Of a stretch of 38,398 bases of DNA, positions 17,156-24,784 are shown in pieces (within the stretch, counting starts at the first letter, position 1; each line of letters opens with the position of its first letter). This stretch comes from Anaerolineae bacterium (GTDB lineage Bacteria; Chloroflexota; Anaerolineae; Anaerolineales; Villigracilaceae), in contig JAJPIZ010000015.1 in the NCBI GenBank assembly GCA_021324435.1, positions 1-38,398 of the forward strand. Direction: 5' to 3'. Made by a program: the position numbers and the translations under genes. The notes below the pieces were generated by a model, which worked only from the letters and a program-made list of their open reading frames with translations, had not been told where the DNA came from and ran no database searches.

Positions 17156-18438
17156 ATGACTGATCAACTCTATGCTGAAAACTTTCCTCACATGTCGCCC
17201 GTCTGGGACGCATCTTCAACTTCGTCGCTGAGCGCGCCGAAGGCTCGTACATTTACACGACCGATGGGAAAAAGCTACTCGACTTTACCTGCGGCATCGG
17301 CGTAACCAATACCGGCCATTGCCATCCGAAGGTGGTCGAAGCCATCCGCCAACAGGCAGGGAACTTTCTCCACGCCCAAGCCAATATCGTCATCCACAAG
17401 CCGATGTTGCAATTGATTGAAGAACTGCGAAAGATTGTCCCTCCTTCGATTGATGGTTTCTTCTTTTCAAATTCCGGTGCGGAAGCGATTGAAGGCGCAG
17501 TCAAACTGGCGCGTGTTGCCACAGGCAAACAGAACATCATCGTCTTTAACGGTTCTTTTCACGGGCGCACCGCGGGGACGATGGCGCTCACCACATCCAA
17601 GACAATCTACCGCGCTGGTTTTGGGCCGTTGCCGTCGGGCGTGTTCGTCTCGCCGTTTCCATACGCGTATCGCCTCGGCATGACCGAAGAGCAGGCCAGC
17701 CAGTATGCGCTCGAGCAACTCGAATATCTGCTGGCTTCACAAACCGCGCCGAAAGAGACCGCCGCGATTCTGATCGAGTCCGTGATGGGCGAGGGCGGAT
17801 ACATCGTCCCGCCGAAATCATTCATGAAAGGTCTGCGCGAGATTTGTGATAAGCATGGCATTTTATTGATCTTCGATGAAGTCCAATCCGGGTTCGGGCG
17901 CACAGGCAAATGGTTTGCCCTCGAACACTTCGGTGTTGTGCCAGATATTATGACCGTTGCGAAAGGAATTGCATCCGGCCTTCCACTCTCGGGTGTGTTC
18001 AGCCGCCTCGACTTGATGAAGAAATGGGATGTCGGTTCACACGGCGGAACCTATGGAGGCAACGCCGTTGCCTGCGCGGCGGGCGTAGCCACCATCCGCG
18101 CCATCCGCGAAGAGAAGATGCTCGAGAACGCGACCGAGCGCGGCATCCAGCTGATGACCGGCCTGCGCAAACTGCAGGAAGAGTATCCGCAGATCGGCGA
18201 TGTGCGCGGGCTGGGTTTGATGATCGGCACGGAGTTCCAGGTCAATGGCCGCGCGGACAAGGCCAAGCAAATTTCCAAAGATGTCGTCCATGCCGCGGAG
18301 GAACACAACCTGCTTCTGCTGACTTGCGGAACGTATGACAACACCATCCGCTGGATCCCGCCGTTGAACGTTTCATCTCAGCAAATCAACGATGGATTGA
18401 AAATCTTTGCCGAAGCGTTGAAAGATACGATAAAGTAA
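17156..18438 (+). pseudogene. gabT: GABA-type aminotransferase with a one-base frameshift near its start
   Basis: The natural start is ATG 17156 after AAAAAGG. Codons read MTDQLYAENFPHMSPVW, then the frame breaks at 17207-17208. From CGC 17209 the protein continues in another frame as RIFNFVAERAEGSYIYTT and on to TAA at 18438. One missing base (GA for an expected three-base Ala codon) explains it: 1283 nt equals 427 codons plus 2 nt. Without repair, the longest ATG-led ORF (17332) loses about 59 residues of the fold. The rest is a good class III aminotransferase: NSGAEAIEGAVKLAR, GSFHGRT, FDEVQSGFGRTGK, Schiff-base lysine in VAKGIASG, THGG-like SHGGTYGGN. It resembles GabT (GABA to succinate semialdehyde). 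Sequencing error and genuine inactivation are both possible. Confidence 0.85.
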
Positions 18439-18455
18439 ACAGATCGCGGACGGTT

Positions 18456-18491
18456 GACCGTAGACCGTTTTCATTGTCACCGTCTACGGTC
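18456..18491. repeat. Inverted repeat, family C, copy 1
   Basis: GACCGTAGAC (18456-18465) and GTCTACGGTC (18482-18491) are perfect complements around 16 nt. The wording (ggaccatagacc-type) recurs at 21909-21955. It occupies the gap before the next aminotransferase gene and leaves no room for a standard ribosome site. Confidence 0.75.
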
Positions 18492-18506
18492 CATAGTCTT
18501 CAAATC

Positions 18507-19868
18507 ATGGATAGAACTAAACTTAAGGTCCTCCTCGAACGCGAAGAGCAACTCTTTTACAAGAATCATCCAAAGTCCTTTGAACTCTACAAGCGCGCAC
18601 GCAAGTCTTTGCATGGCGGCGTGCCGATGCTGTGGATGATTCGCTGGGCGGGATCGTTCCCTGTCTTCGTCAAAGAAGCCAAGGACGCGCGCTTCACCGA
18701 CGTGGACGGCAACTCTTACATTGACTTCTGCCTCGGCGACACCGGCGCGATGACGGGCCACGCGCCCGATGCAACGGTCAAAGCCGTCAACAGGCAGATT
18801 CAAAAAGGCATCACACTGATGTTGCCCTTTGAAGACGTGATCTGGGTGGGTGAAGAATTACAGCGCCGCTTTGGTCTTCCGTTCTGGCAGTTCGCGTTGA
18901 CTGCCACCGACGCCAATCGTTTTGCGCTTCGCATGGCGCGCATGATCACAGGCCGACCGAAAGTGCTCGTCTTCAATTATTGTTATCACGGCTCAGTGGA
19001 TGAAACCTTTATCACGCTCGATGAAAACGGCAGGACGGTTTCGCGCGCCAACAACATGGGTCCGCAAATTGACCCGACGCTCACGACAAAAGTTGTTGAG
19101 TTCAATGACATTCCCGCCCTCGAAGCCGCGCTCAAAGATGGCGACGTGGCCGCGGTGCTGGCGGAACCGGTCATGACCAATATCGGCATCATTCACCCCG
19201 ACCCCGGCTATCACGATGCTTTGCGCGAATTGACTCGCAGATATGGAACCTATCTCATCATGGACGAGACGCACACCATCTGCGCAGGCCCCGGCGGATA
19301 CACCGCCTCGCACGGACTTCAACCGGACTTCCTGACCCTCGGCAAACCCATCGCTGGAGGCGTCCCTGCCGCGGCCTACGGGTTCACTCAAGAAATCTCG
19401 GAAGCCTTCGCCGCCAAATTGTCCCGCGAGGATGCGGACGTGGGCGGCATCGGCGGAACGTTGGCGGGCAATGCTCTGTCCATCGCCGCGATGAAAGCCA
19501 CACTTCAAAATGTCTTGACGGATGAGTTTTATGCAAAGGCCATTGCGCTTCAAGAGTGTTTTACGTCGGGCGTCGAGTCGGTCATCAAAGAATTTGAATT
19601 GCCGTGGATCGTCAAACGCCTCGGCAATCGCTCCGAGTATTGGTTTCGTCCCATGCCGCCGCGCAACGGAGGGGAAGCGCACGCCGCGGTGGACCCTGAA
19701 CTGGATCGTTACATGCACCTCTTTGCTCTCAATCGCGGCATCCTGATGACGCCGTTTCACAACATGGCGTTGATTTCAGCCGACACCACCCAGGCCGATG
19801 TGGATTATCATACGAGGGTATTCAGGCAGGCGGTCGAGAGTCTTTTCGGCCAGAGCGATACTCGATAA
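18507..19868 (+). CDS. Class III PLP aminotransferase, GSAM-like
   Basis: The protein is 453 residues from the ATG at 18507. An ATG 11 codons earlier lies inside a repeat and is less likely. It belongs to the glutamate-1-semialdehyde aminomutase-like branch: RFTDVDGNSYIDFCLGDTGAMTGH (62-85), NYCYHGSVDET (157-167), D253 in MDETHT, Schiff-base lysine K280 in LGKPIAGG, and GGIGGTLAGN. The usual SGTEA phosphate motif is replaced by TATDANRFALR (132-142). It therefore differs from the enzyme at 1113 and was not recently copied from it. Related proteins are annotated as aspartate or beta-amino-acid aminotransferases; substrate unknown. It sits between gabT and AOR 2, so its aldehyde product could feed the AOR. 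Confidence 0.87.
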   Translation: MDRTKLKVLLEREEQLFYKNHPKSFELYKRARKSLHGGVPMLWMIRWAGSFPVFVKEAKDARFTDVDGNSYIDFCLGDTGAMTGHAPDATVKAVNRQIQKGITLMLPFEDVIWVGEELQRRFGLPFWQFALTATDANRFALRMARMITGRPKVLVFNYCYHGSVDETFITLDENGRTVSRANNMGPQIDPTLTTKVVEFNDIPALEAALKDGDVAAVLAEPVMTNIGIIHPDPGYHDALRELTRRYGTYLIMDETHTICAGPGGYTASHGLQPDFLTLGKPIAGGVPAAAYGFTQEISEAFAAKLSREDADVGGIGGTLAGNALSIAAMKATLQNVLTDEFYAKAIALQECFTSGVESVIKEFELPWIVKRLGNRSEYWFRPMPPRNGGEAHAAVDPELDRYMHLFALNRGILMTPFHNMALISADTTQADVDYHTRVFRQAVESLFGQSDTR

Positions 19869-19893
19869 TTCGATATTCGAATATCGAATTATC
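19864..19893. repeat. 30-bp perfect palindrome, family B
   Basis: All 15 base pairs are complementary with no loop, centred on TTCGAA (19876-19881); arms begin GATAATTCGATATTC. It overlaps the aminotransferase stop codon and ends 16 bp before the AOR 2 start. It shares wording with 17056-17137. Confidence 0.9.
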
Positions 19894-19909
19894 CAATCAC
19901 GGAGACCTT

Positions 19910-21622
19910 ATGCAAATTTGGCGCGTAAACGTTCACAACCAGACCTTGAAACTTGAACCGATTCCCGAGACCTGGTCACGCCTCGGCGGACGCGGACTGC
20001 TGGCGCGCATCCTGCTCGATGAAGTGGACCCAAAGTGTGATCCGCTCGGCCCGAAAAATAAATTGATCTTTGCTCCGGGTTTACTGGTGGGTCACATGCT
20101 TTCATCCAATGATCGCATATCGGTGGGGGGCAAGTCTCCGCTGACGGGCGGCATCAAGGAATCCAACGCGGGCGGACGGACGGGATTGCACATGACTCAC
20201 ATGGGCATCCATGCGCTGATCATCGAAGATCAGCCGAAGGAAGATGGTTATTGGGTTTTGTATTTGAGTCTAAAAGGCGCAAAGTGGGAAAGGGCTGACG
20301 ATGTCGCGGGTCTCGGTGTTTACGAGACCGCGCCGAAATTGATCGAAAAGTACGGCGATAAAGTTGCCATCGCGTTGATCGGTCCCGGCGGTGAGATGAA
20401 GATGAAGTCCGCGGGGATTCAGAATCTCGATAAAGATAAAGTCCCAGCGCGCATCGCGGCGCGCGGCGGACTGGGCGCGGTCATGGCCTCGAAAGGACTC
20501 AAGGCCATCGTGTTCGATCATGCCGGTGGTCAGAGACCGCCCATTGCCGATCCTGAAGCGTTCAAGGTCGCGCAGAAAGATTACACAAAAGCCGTGATGG
20601 AACATCCGCAGTCCATCACGTATCGCGATTACGGCACTGCGGCCATGGCGCACATGTGCGATGGCTTTGGCGGTCTGCCCACGCGTAATTTTTCAACCGG
20701 TCATTTCGAGAAGGTGGACGACATCAGCGGCGAGACTCTGCGCGAATTTATCTTGACGCGCGGCAAGCCGTCCGATCCGTCTCATGCCTGCATGGCCGGA
20801 TGCACGATCAAATGCTCGAACATCTTCGGCGGTGAAGATGGCAAAGTGATTGTCTCGCCGCTTGAATATGAGACCATAGGCCTGATGGGTTCCAACCTCG
20901 GCATTCCTTCGCTGGATACGATTGCGCGCATGAATTGGGAAGTCAACGATCTTGGACTCGACTCGATTGAAATCGGCGCGGCGCTCGGCGTCGCGGCTGA
21001 AGCGGGGTTGATGAAATGGGGCGATGGCGACGCGGCCTTGAAATTACTCGATGAAATCCGCCGCGGGACGGAACTCGGTCGCGTGTTGGGCGACGGTTCG
21101 GTCGCGACCGGCAAGAAATATGGAATCGAACGCGTGCCCGCTGTCAAAGGACAGGCCATGTCTGCGTATGAGCCACGCGCCATCAAAGGCACGGGCGTGA
21201 CCTATGCCACCTCGCCTCAAGGCGCGGACCATACAGCGGGTCTGACCATTCGAGCCAAGGTCAATCACCTCGACCCGAACGTGCAAAAAGACCCCTCGCT
21301 GACGGCTCAACTCAACATGGCTGGCTATGACACCATCGGCGCGTGCATCTTCGCGGGCTTCGGTTACGCCGCCACGCCGGATGCAGTTGTCAAGCGGTTG
21401 CTCAAAGCGCGCTACGGCTGGGATGATTTGCCGGATAATATTCTGCAAGTGCTTGGCAAACAAACCATCAAAATGGAACGCGAGTTCAATCGCCGCGCGG
21501 GGTTTACCGCAAAGGATGATCGCCTGCCTGAATGGATGACGAAAGAAGCACTCGCTCCGCACAATGCCGTTTTCGATGTGAGCGAAGAAGTGCTGGATCA
21601 TATTTTTGATGGAATAGAATAA
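19910..21622 (+). CDS. AOR-family oxidoreductase, paralogue 2 with variant iron-sulphur motif
   Basis: This 570-residue AOR-family protein is shorter than AOR 1. Typical features are WSRLGGRGLLARIL (22-35), SSNDRISVGGKSPLTGGIKESNAGG (65-89) and RGGLGAVMASKGLKAIV (185-201). The iron-sulphur ligands are spaced C294-x3-C298-x3-C302 (ACMAGCTIKC) plus C479 in YDTIGACIF with D474, so the first spacing differs from AOR 1. This spacing occurs in other AOR branches. It should carry a W- or Mo-bispterin and one [4Fe-4S] cluster and reduce ferredoxin or a partner protein. No ferredoxin-like partner gene is adjacent. GGAG precedes ATG. A strong hairpin closes the operon. Confidence 0.9.
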   Translation: MQIWRVNVHNQTLKLEPIPETWSRLGGRGLLARILLDEVDPKCDPLGPKNKLIFAPGLLVGHMLSSNDRISVGGKSPLTGGIKESNAGGRTGLHMTHMGIHALIIEDQPKEDGYWVLYLSLKGAKWERADDVAGLGVYETAPKLIEKYGDKVAIALIGPGGEMKMKSAGIQNLDKDKVPARIAARGGLGAVMASKGLKAIVFDHAGGQRPPIADPEAFKVAQKDYTKAVMEHPQSITYRDYGTAAMAHMCDGFGGLPTRNFSTGHFEKVDDISGETLREFILTRGKPSDPSHACMAGCTIKCSNIFGGEDGKVIVSPLEYETIGLMGSNLGIPSLDTIARMNWEVNDLGLDSIEIGAALGVAAEAGLMKWGDGDAALKLLDEIRRGTELGRVLGDGSVATGKKYGIERVPAVKGQAMSAYEPRAIKGTGVTYATSPQGADHTAGLTIRAKVNHLDPNVQKDPSLTAQLNMAGYDTIGACIFAGFGYAATPDAVVKRLLKARYGWDDLPDNILQVLGKQTIKMEREFNRRAGFTAKDDRLPEWMTKEALAPHNAVFDVSEEVLDHIFDGIE

Positions 21623-21624
21623 AT

Positions 21625-21661
21625 AAATACTTCCGAAATCCTCGAGATTTCGGAAGTATTT
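21625..21661 (+). terminator. Intrinsic terminator, 16-bp perfect stem
   Basis: Arms 21625-21640 and 21646-21661 are perfect complements with the 5-nt loop CTCGA. The arm itself ends in ATTTT, a short U tail. It separates AOR 2 from the convergent tRNA-Thr and may act in both directions. Confidence 0.8.
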
Positions 21662-21667
21662 TGCTTG

Positions 21668-21740
21668 AGCCACCAAAGGGATTCGGACCCTTGACCTGAC
21701 GTTTACGAAACGCCTGCTCTACCGACTGAGCTATGGTGGC
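21668..21740 (-). tRNA. tRNA-Thr(CGT)
   Basis: On the minus strand 21740-21668 folds as a tRNA: 7-bp acceptor GCCACCA/TGGTGGC, D arm GCTC-AGTCGGTA-GAGC, anticodon loop TTCGTAA with anticodon CGT (reads ACG, Thr), and T arm AAGGG/CCCTT. Discriminator T73; CCA not encoded. The T loop reads TCCGAAT, so the nearly universal T55 is C. Confidence 0.93.
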
Positions 21741-21753
21741 ATATGATAGATCG

Positions 21754-21832
21754 TGTTACCCCGAGCGTAGCGAAGGGTCTCGACCTTGAGATGCTTCGTC
21801 GCCTGCGAAACGGCTCCTCAGCATGACACTTG
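21754..21832. repeat. Dispersed intergenic repeat, family E
   Basis: The segment has the CCCCGAGCGTAGCGAAGGGTC, GAGATGCTTCGTCGCC and CTCAGCATGAC wording of dispersed repeats that flank genes in many bacterial genomes. It is partly self-complementary. Identification is by resemblance; only a degenerate second copy (near 14880) is seen here. Confidence 0.5.
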
Positions 21833-21908
21833 GTTTTATAGCGGCGGGGATTATAAAGGATTACAATCAATCCCGCAAGTTTTTGTCATCACGTGTTGTC
21901 TTAGTCTC

Positions 21909-21955
21909 GGACGATGGACCACAGACCATTGACCATCGTCTATTGTCCATCGTCC
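21909..21955. repeat. Inverted repeat, family C, copy 2
   Basis: GGACGATGGAC (21909-21919) pairs perfectly with GTCCATCGTCC (21945-21955). Between lie further GACCATT/GACCATCGTC fragments, matching the wording of 18456-18491. It lies just before the glycosyltransferase gene. Confidence 0.75.
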
Positions 21956-21973
21956 ATGGTCAGATTGGGAAAC

Positions 21974-23239
21974 ATGCTCCGTATTGCAATGCTTTCGTAT
22001 CACACATGTCCGCTGGCGACGCTGGGCGGCAAAGACACCGGCGGGATGAACGTCTACGTCCGCGACCTGACGCGCGAGTTGGGGCGCATGGGCATCCACG
22101 TGGATGTATTCACGCGTTCGCAGGACGAGCATGTGCCGCACGTCGTGCATCAGCTCGGGTTTGGCAATCGAGTCGTCCACGTGCCGGCCGGCCCCGAGGT
22201 CCCGGTGGCGAAGCGTGATCTTGTCCATTACATCCCGGAGTTCGTGGAGGGAGTCAAAGCCTTCGCCGCGGAAAAAGGAATCCGCTATGACCTCATCCAC
22301 AGCCATTACTGGATGTCGGGCATCGCCGCCGAATCATTATCGGACGCCTGGGGCGGAACACCGATTGTGCAGATGTTCCACACCCTGGGTGAGATGAAGA
22401 ACCGCATCGCGCAGACCGAGGCCGAGCGCGAACCTCCGGAGCGGATCGCCAGCGAACAGCGGATTCTCAACCGCGCCGACCGAATCATCGTGGCGACGTT
22501 GGCCGAGCACAGTCAACTGCGTTTTCTTTATAAAGTCAGCGATAGAAAATTAACTGTGATCCCACCCGGCGTGGATACCTGTCACTTTTATCCGATCCCT
22601 GCCGATGAAGCCAAACAATTCATCGGGCTGAAACCGGAAGATCGGATGGTTTTGTATGTCGGGCGTATCGAGCCGCTCAAAGGTGTGGACACGTTGATTC
22701 GCGCCATGTCTTGTTTGCGCGTGAACGAACTTCATCGCCCGGTGCAATTGGCGATCATCGGCGGCGAACCAGATGCCAGCCCGCAGGAGATGTCCGCGGA
22801 GATGGCGCGCCTGCAAAGGTTGTGCGATGAGCTGTGCATGGGCGGGATGGTGGTGTTCCTCGGTAAACGCGGACAGGACACTCTGCCGTATTATTATTCC
22901 GCCGCGGAGTTGCTGGTGATGCCGTCACGTTATGAATCCTTCGGCATGGTCGCGCTGGAGGCAATGGCGTGCGGCACGCCGGTCATTGCGTCGGATGTGG
23001 GCGGGCTTGGCTTTCTCGTTCAGGATGGCGAGACCGGCTTCACGGTCCCGGACGGCGAGCCGGATAAATTATGTGACAAACTTTCACTACTGCTCAGCGA
23101 TCATGAATTGCGCGAGAAGATGGGGAAGTGCGCGAAAGAAGCCGCCCAGTCTTACGATTGGACGAAGATTGCCACACAAATCGTTGACGTGTATGAGGGG
23201 TTGGTGAAGGTTAGTTTAACCACAGATGAACACAGGTAA
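21974..23239 (+). CDS. GT4-family glycosyltransferase (MshA/sucrose synthase-like)
   Basis: The 421-residue protein runs from the ATG at 21974 (GGGA 4 nt before); earlier in-frame ATGs lie in a repeat. It is a GT-B fold enzyme. The N-terminal half has RIAMLSYHTCPLATLGGKDTGGMNVYV (acceptor/nucleotide loop, 3-29) and DLIHSHYWMSG. The C-terminal half has VLYVGRIEPLKG, the E-x7-E motif in ESFGMVALE, and CGTPVIASDVGG. Similar GT4 enzymes include MshA (UDP-GlcNAc to inositol phosphate) and sucrose-phosphate synthases; the real acceptor here is unknown. The last six residues (TTDEHR) come from a dispersed repeat that supplies the stop codon. Confidence 0.88.
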   Translation: MLRIAMLSYHTCPLATLGGKDTGGMNVYVRDLTRELGRMGIHVDVFTRSQDEHVPHVVHQLGFGNRVVHVPAGPEVPVAKRDLVHYIPEFVEGVKAFAAEKGIRYDLIHSHYWMSGIAAESLSDAWGGTPIVQMFHTLGEMKNRIAQTEAEREPPERIASEQRILNRADRIIVATLAEHSQLRFLYKVSDRKLTVIPPGVDTCHFYPIPADEAKQFIGLKPEDRMVLYVGRIEPLKGVDTLIRAMSCLRVNELHRPVQLAIIGGEPDASPQEMSAEMARLQRLCDELCMGGMVVFLGKRGQDTLPYYYSAAELLVMPSRYESFGMVALEAMACGTPVIASDVGGLGFLVQDGETGFTVPDGEPDKLCDKLSLLLSDHELREKMGKCAKEAAQSYDWTKIATQIVDVYEGLVKVSLTTDEHR

Positions 23240-23356
23240 AATAATATTCTAAAAAGATTCAACGCGAAGACGCAAAGTCGCAAAGAAAAAAGATAAGGCT
23301 TCAGGGTCTTGGCGTCTTGCGTTAAGCATTTGCGTTCATCTGTGTTTATCTGTGGT
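23218..23356. repeat. Long inverted repeat, family D
   Basis: AACCACAGATGAACACAG (from 23218) pairs with CTGTGTTTATCTGTGGT (23340-23356). Inside, a second pair (AACGCGAAGACGCAAAG against CTTGGCGTCTTGCGTT) makes it nested. It lies between the glycosyltransferase and the convergent exonuclease gene and includes the glycosyltransferase stop codon. The type is a common dispersed intergenic element. Confidence 0.8.
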
Positions 23357-23362
23357 GAATTT

Positions 23363-24244
23363 CTAAGAGCGCCAGCGGGGAACGCGTTCTGGAATGCGCT
23401 GATCGCCCAACTTGTGACAGAACTCTTTGAATTCAGGCCGCGCGCCTTTCCATTCCAAATCGCTGAGTTTCTCTTTGATCGGGGCATCCTTGCGCAGAGT
23501 CGCGAGTTTGCGGTAAAGAAGCGCTTCCTCGCGCCGCGTGGACAAGTTCCCGGCCAGAGTCGCGGCGCGGCCCGCGCTGACTGAGTCCACTTTCCATTTG
23601 CCCGCGTCATCCGGAATCGACTCGAGATGTTTGTACTTTGCCAGCACAACCGAAGTGGATTTCTCTCCCCAGCCAGGAATGCCCGGGTAACCATCCGCTG
23701 AATCGCCGACCAATGCGAGCCAATCGGGAATCGACTCGGGACGGACGCCGTACTTTGCAATCACTCCAGTTTCATCCAACACGATCTCGCGTCGGCGGTC
23801 CCAACACACCACGCGCTTGCGCTCGACCAACTGCGCCAAATCTTTATCGGGCGAGCAAAGGACGATTTGTTTGACTGACGCATCCTTTTTGAAACGGACT
23901 GTGGCAGTCCCCAGCGCGTCATCGGCTTCGAATTCCACCATCGGCCAGACGACCAATCCCAGCGCGGCGACGGCCTCCTCCGCCAGCGGAAATTGCGCCA
24001 TGAGATTTGGGTCCACGCCCTCGCCGGTTTTGTAACCGGAATAAAGGTCGTTGCGAAAGGACTCGATCACATGATCGAAGGCCACGCCGACGTGTGTGAC
24101 ATCCGGACTAGTCAACAGCATGAGCAGGCTTCGCAAGAGTCCCAGCGTCGCGCCGACTTCGCGTCCATGCGGCGCTTTCTTGGGAGGCGCGCCGTAGAAA
24201 TTGCGGAAGAGTTCGTAGGTGCCGTCAATCAGGTGGAGTTTCAT
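23363..24244 (-). CDS. 5'-3' exonuclease / flap endonuclease-like protein
   Basis: The 293-residue protein runs from MKLHLIDGTYELFRNF. A PIN-like catalytic domain has clustered acidic residues (LIDGT at 4-8, FEADDALGT, CSPDKDLAQL), and a helix-3-turn-helix DNA-binding region contains GDSADGYPGIPGWGEKS. This matches the 5'-3' exonuclease domain of DNA polymerase I and T5-type flap nucleases, as a free-standing protein. Such proteins remove RNA primers or process flaps in DNA replication and repair. An in-frame ATG nine codons upstream is less family-like. No clear Shine-Dalgarno is visible. A TATAGT about 40 nt upstream on this strand may be its -10. Confidence 0.88.
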   Translation of the reverse strand: MKLHLIDGTYELFRNFYGAPPKKAPHGREVGATLGLLRSLLMLLTSPDVTHVGVAFDHVIESFRNDLYSGYKTGEGVDPNLMAQFPLAEEAVAALGLVVWPMVEFEADDALGTATVRFKKDASVKQIVLCSPDKDLAQLVERKRVVCWDRRREIVLDETGVIAKYGVRPESIPDWLALVGDSADGYPGIPGWGEKSTSVVLAKYKHLESIPDDAGKWKVDSVSAGRAATLAGNLSTRREEALLYRKLATLRKDAPIKEKLSDLEWKGARPEFKEFCHKLGDQRIPERVPRWRS

Positions 24245-24283
24245 TTCATCGCGGCCTGGATATTGCCTCAAGAATTGTGTAGA

Positions 24284-24730
24284 CTATACCTGCGAGAAGC
24301 AAGGCCCAAAGAAAGCTAAACGCCGCACTGGAATGTTTGTGCCCAGAGTGGAGTTCCTTACCAACCATCCCATAGTACCTCCCCCAATGACTATTGAGAC
24401 AATCATAACCTTATCATCAAAATTTAGTGAAGGGAAAATGAAGAGGGCAATAAAACCGCCCACCGCAATTAGTAATGCCCACCCTAAACGAGACATCCAA
24501 ATTTCAAAAGGGGTCTGCAAGTCAATTTTCTGTACCGTTTTAGCCAAACGTTTGTTCTCTTCGCGCAAGGCATTTATATACCGAAAATCATCCTCAGTTG
24601 CAGTGCCATGCTTCATCCTCCAATCGATAGAGGACAATATCGTTGTTAAATCAACATCGTTCACACGCCCACAATTTGGGCAGAACTTTGGGCCACTCTG
24701 GTCCACATGACCGCAATTAGGACATTTCAT
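24284..24730 (-). CDS. Zinc-ribbon membrane protein, unknown function
   Basis: The 148-residue protein runs from MKCPNCGHVDQ. The N-terminal zinc ribbon has C3-x2-C6 and C17-x2-C20 (CPNCG...FCPNCG). A polar, helix-rich linker (DDFRYINALREENKRLAKTVQK, probably coiled coil) follows, then two hydrophobic helices (ALLIAVGGFIALFIF and VMIVSIVIGGGTMGWLV). Zinc-ribbon proteins with one or two membrane helices are frequent and mostly uncharacterised. An in-frame start 14 codons earlier exists; MKCPNCG is the usual start of this type and GGGAAAGGCAAGAG precedes it. Lower GC than its neighbours. No function is proposed. Confidence 0.72.
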   Translation of the reverse strand: MKCPNCGHVDQSGPKFCPNCGRVNDVDLTTILSSIDWRMKHGTATEDDFRYINALREENKRLAKTVQKIDLQTPFEIWMSRLGWALLIAVGGFIALFIFPSLNFDDKVMIVSIVIGGGTMGWLVRNSTLGTNIPVRRLAFFGPCFSQV

Positions 24731-24784
24731 ACTCTTGCCTTTCCCAACTCTTACAAGTGCGTTTGCTCTCACTAAGTAGCGAAT

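Noticed and set aside
17332..17340. ATG 17332 as the true start of the GABA aminotransferase
   Set aside because: It would remove conserved N-terminal segments that are present upstream in the same and a shifted frame, so a frameshift explains the data better.
21974..23239. Mycothiol glycosyltransferase MshA as a firm call
   Set aside because: Resemblance is at GT4 family level only, and no other mycothiol gene is present. The acceptor is left open.
23218..23356. Possible CRISPR-like or attenuator structure
   Set aside because: There is one nested inverted repeat with no direct repeats or spacers, so it is a dispersed element.
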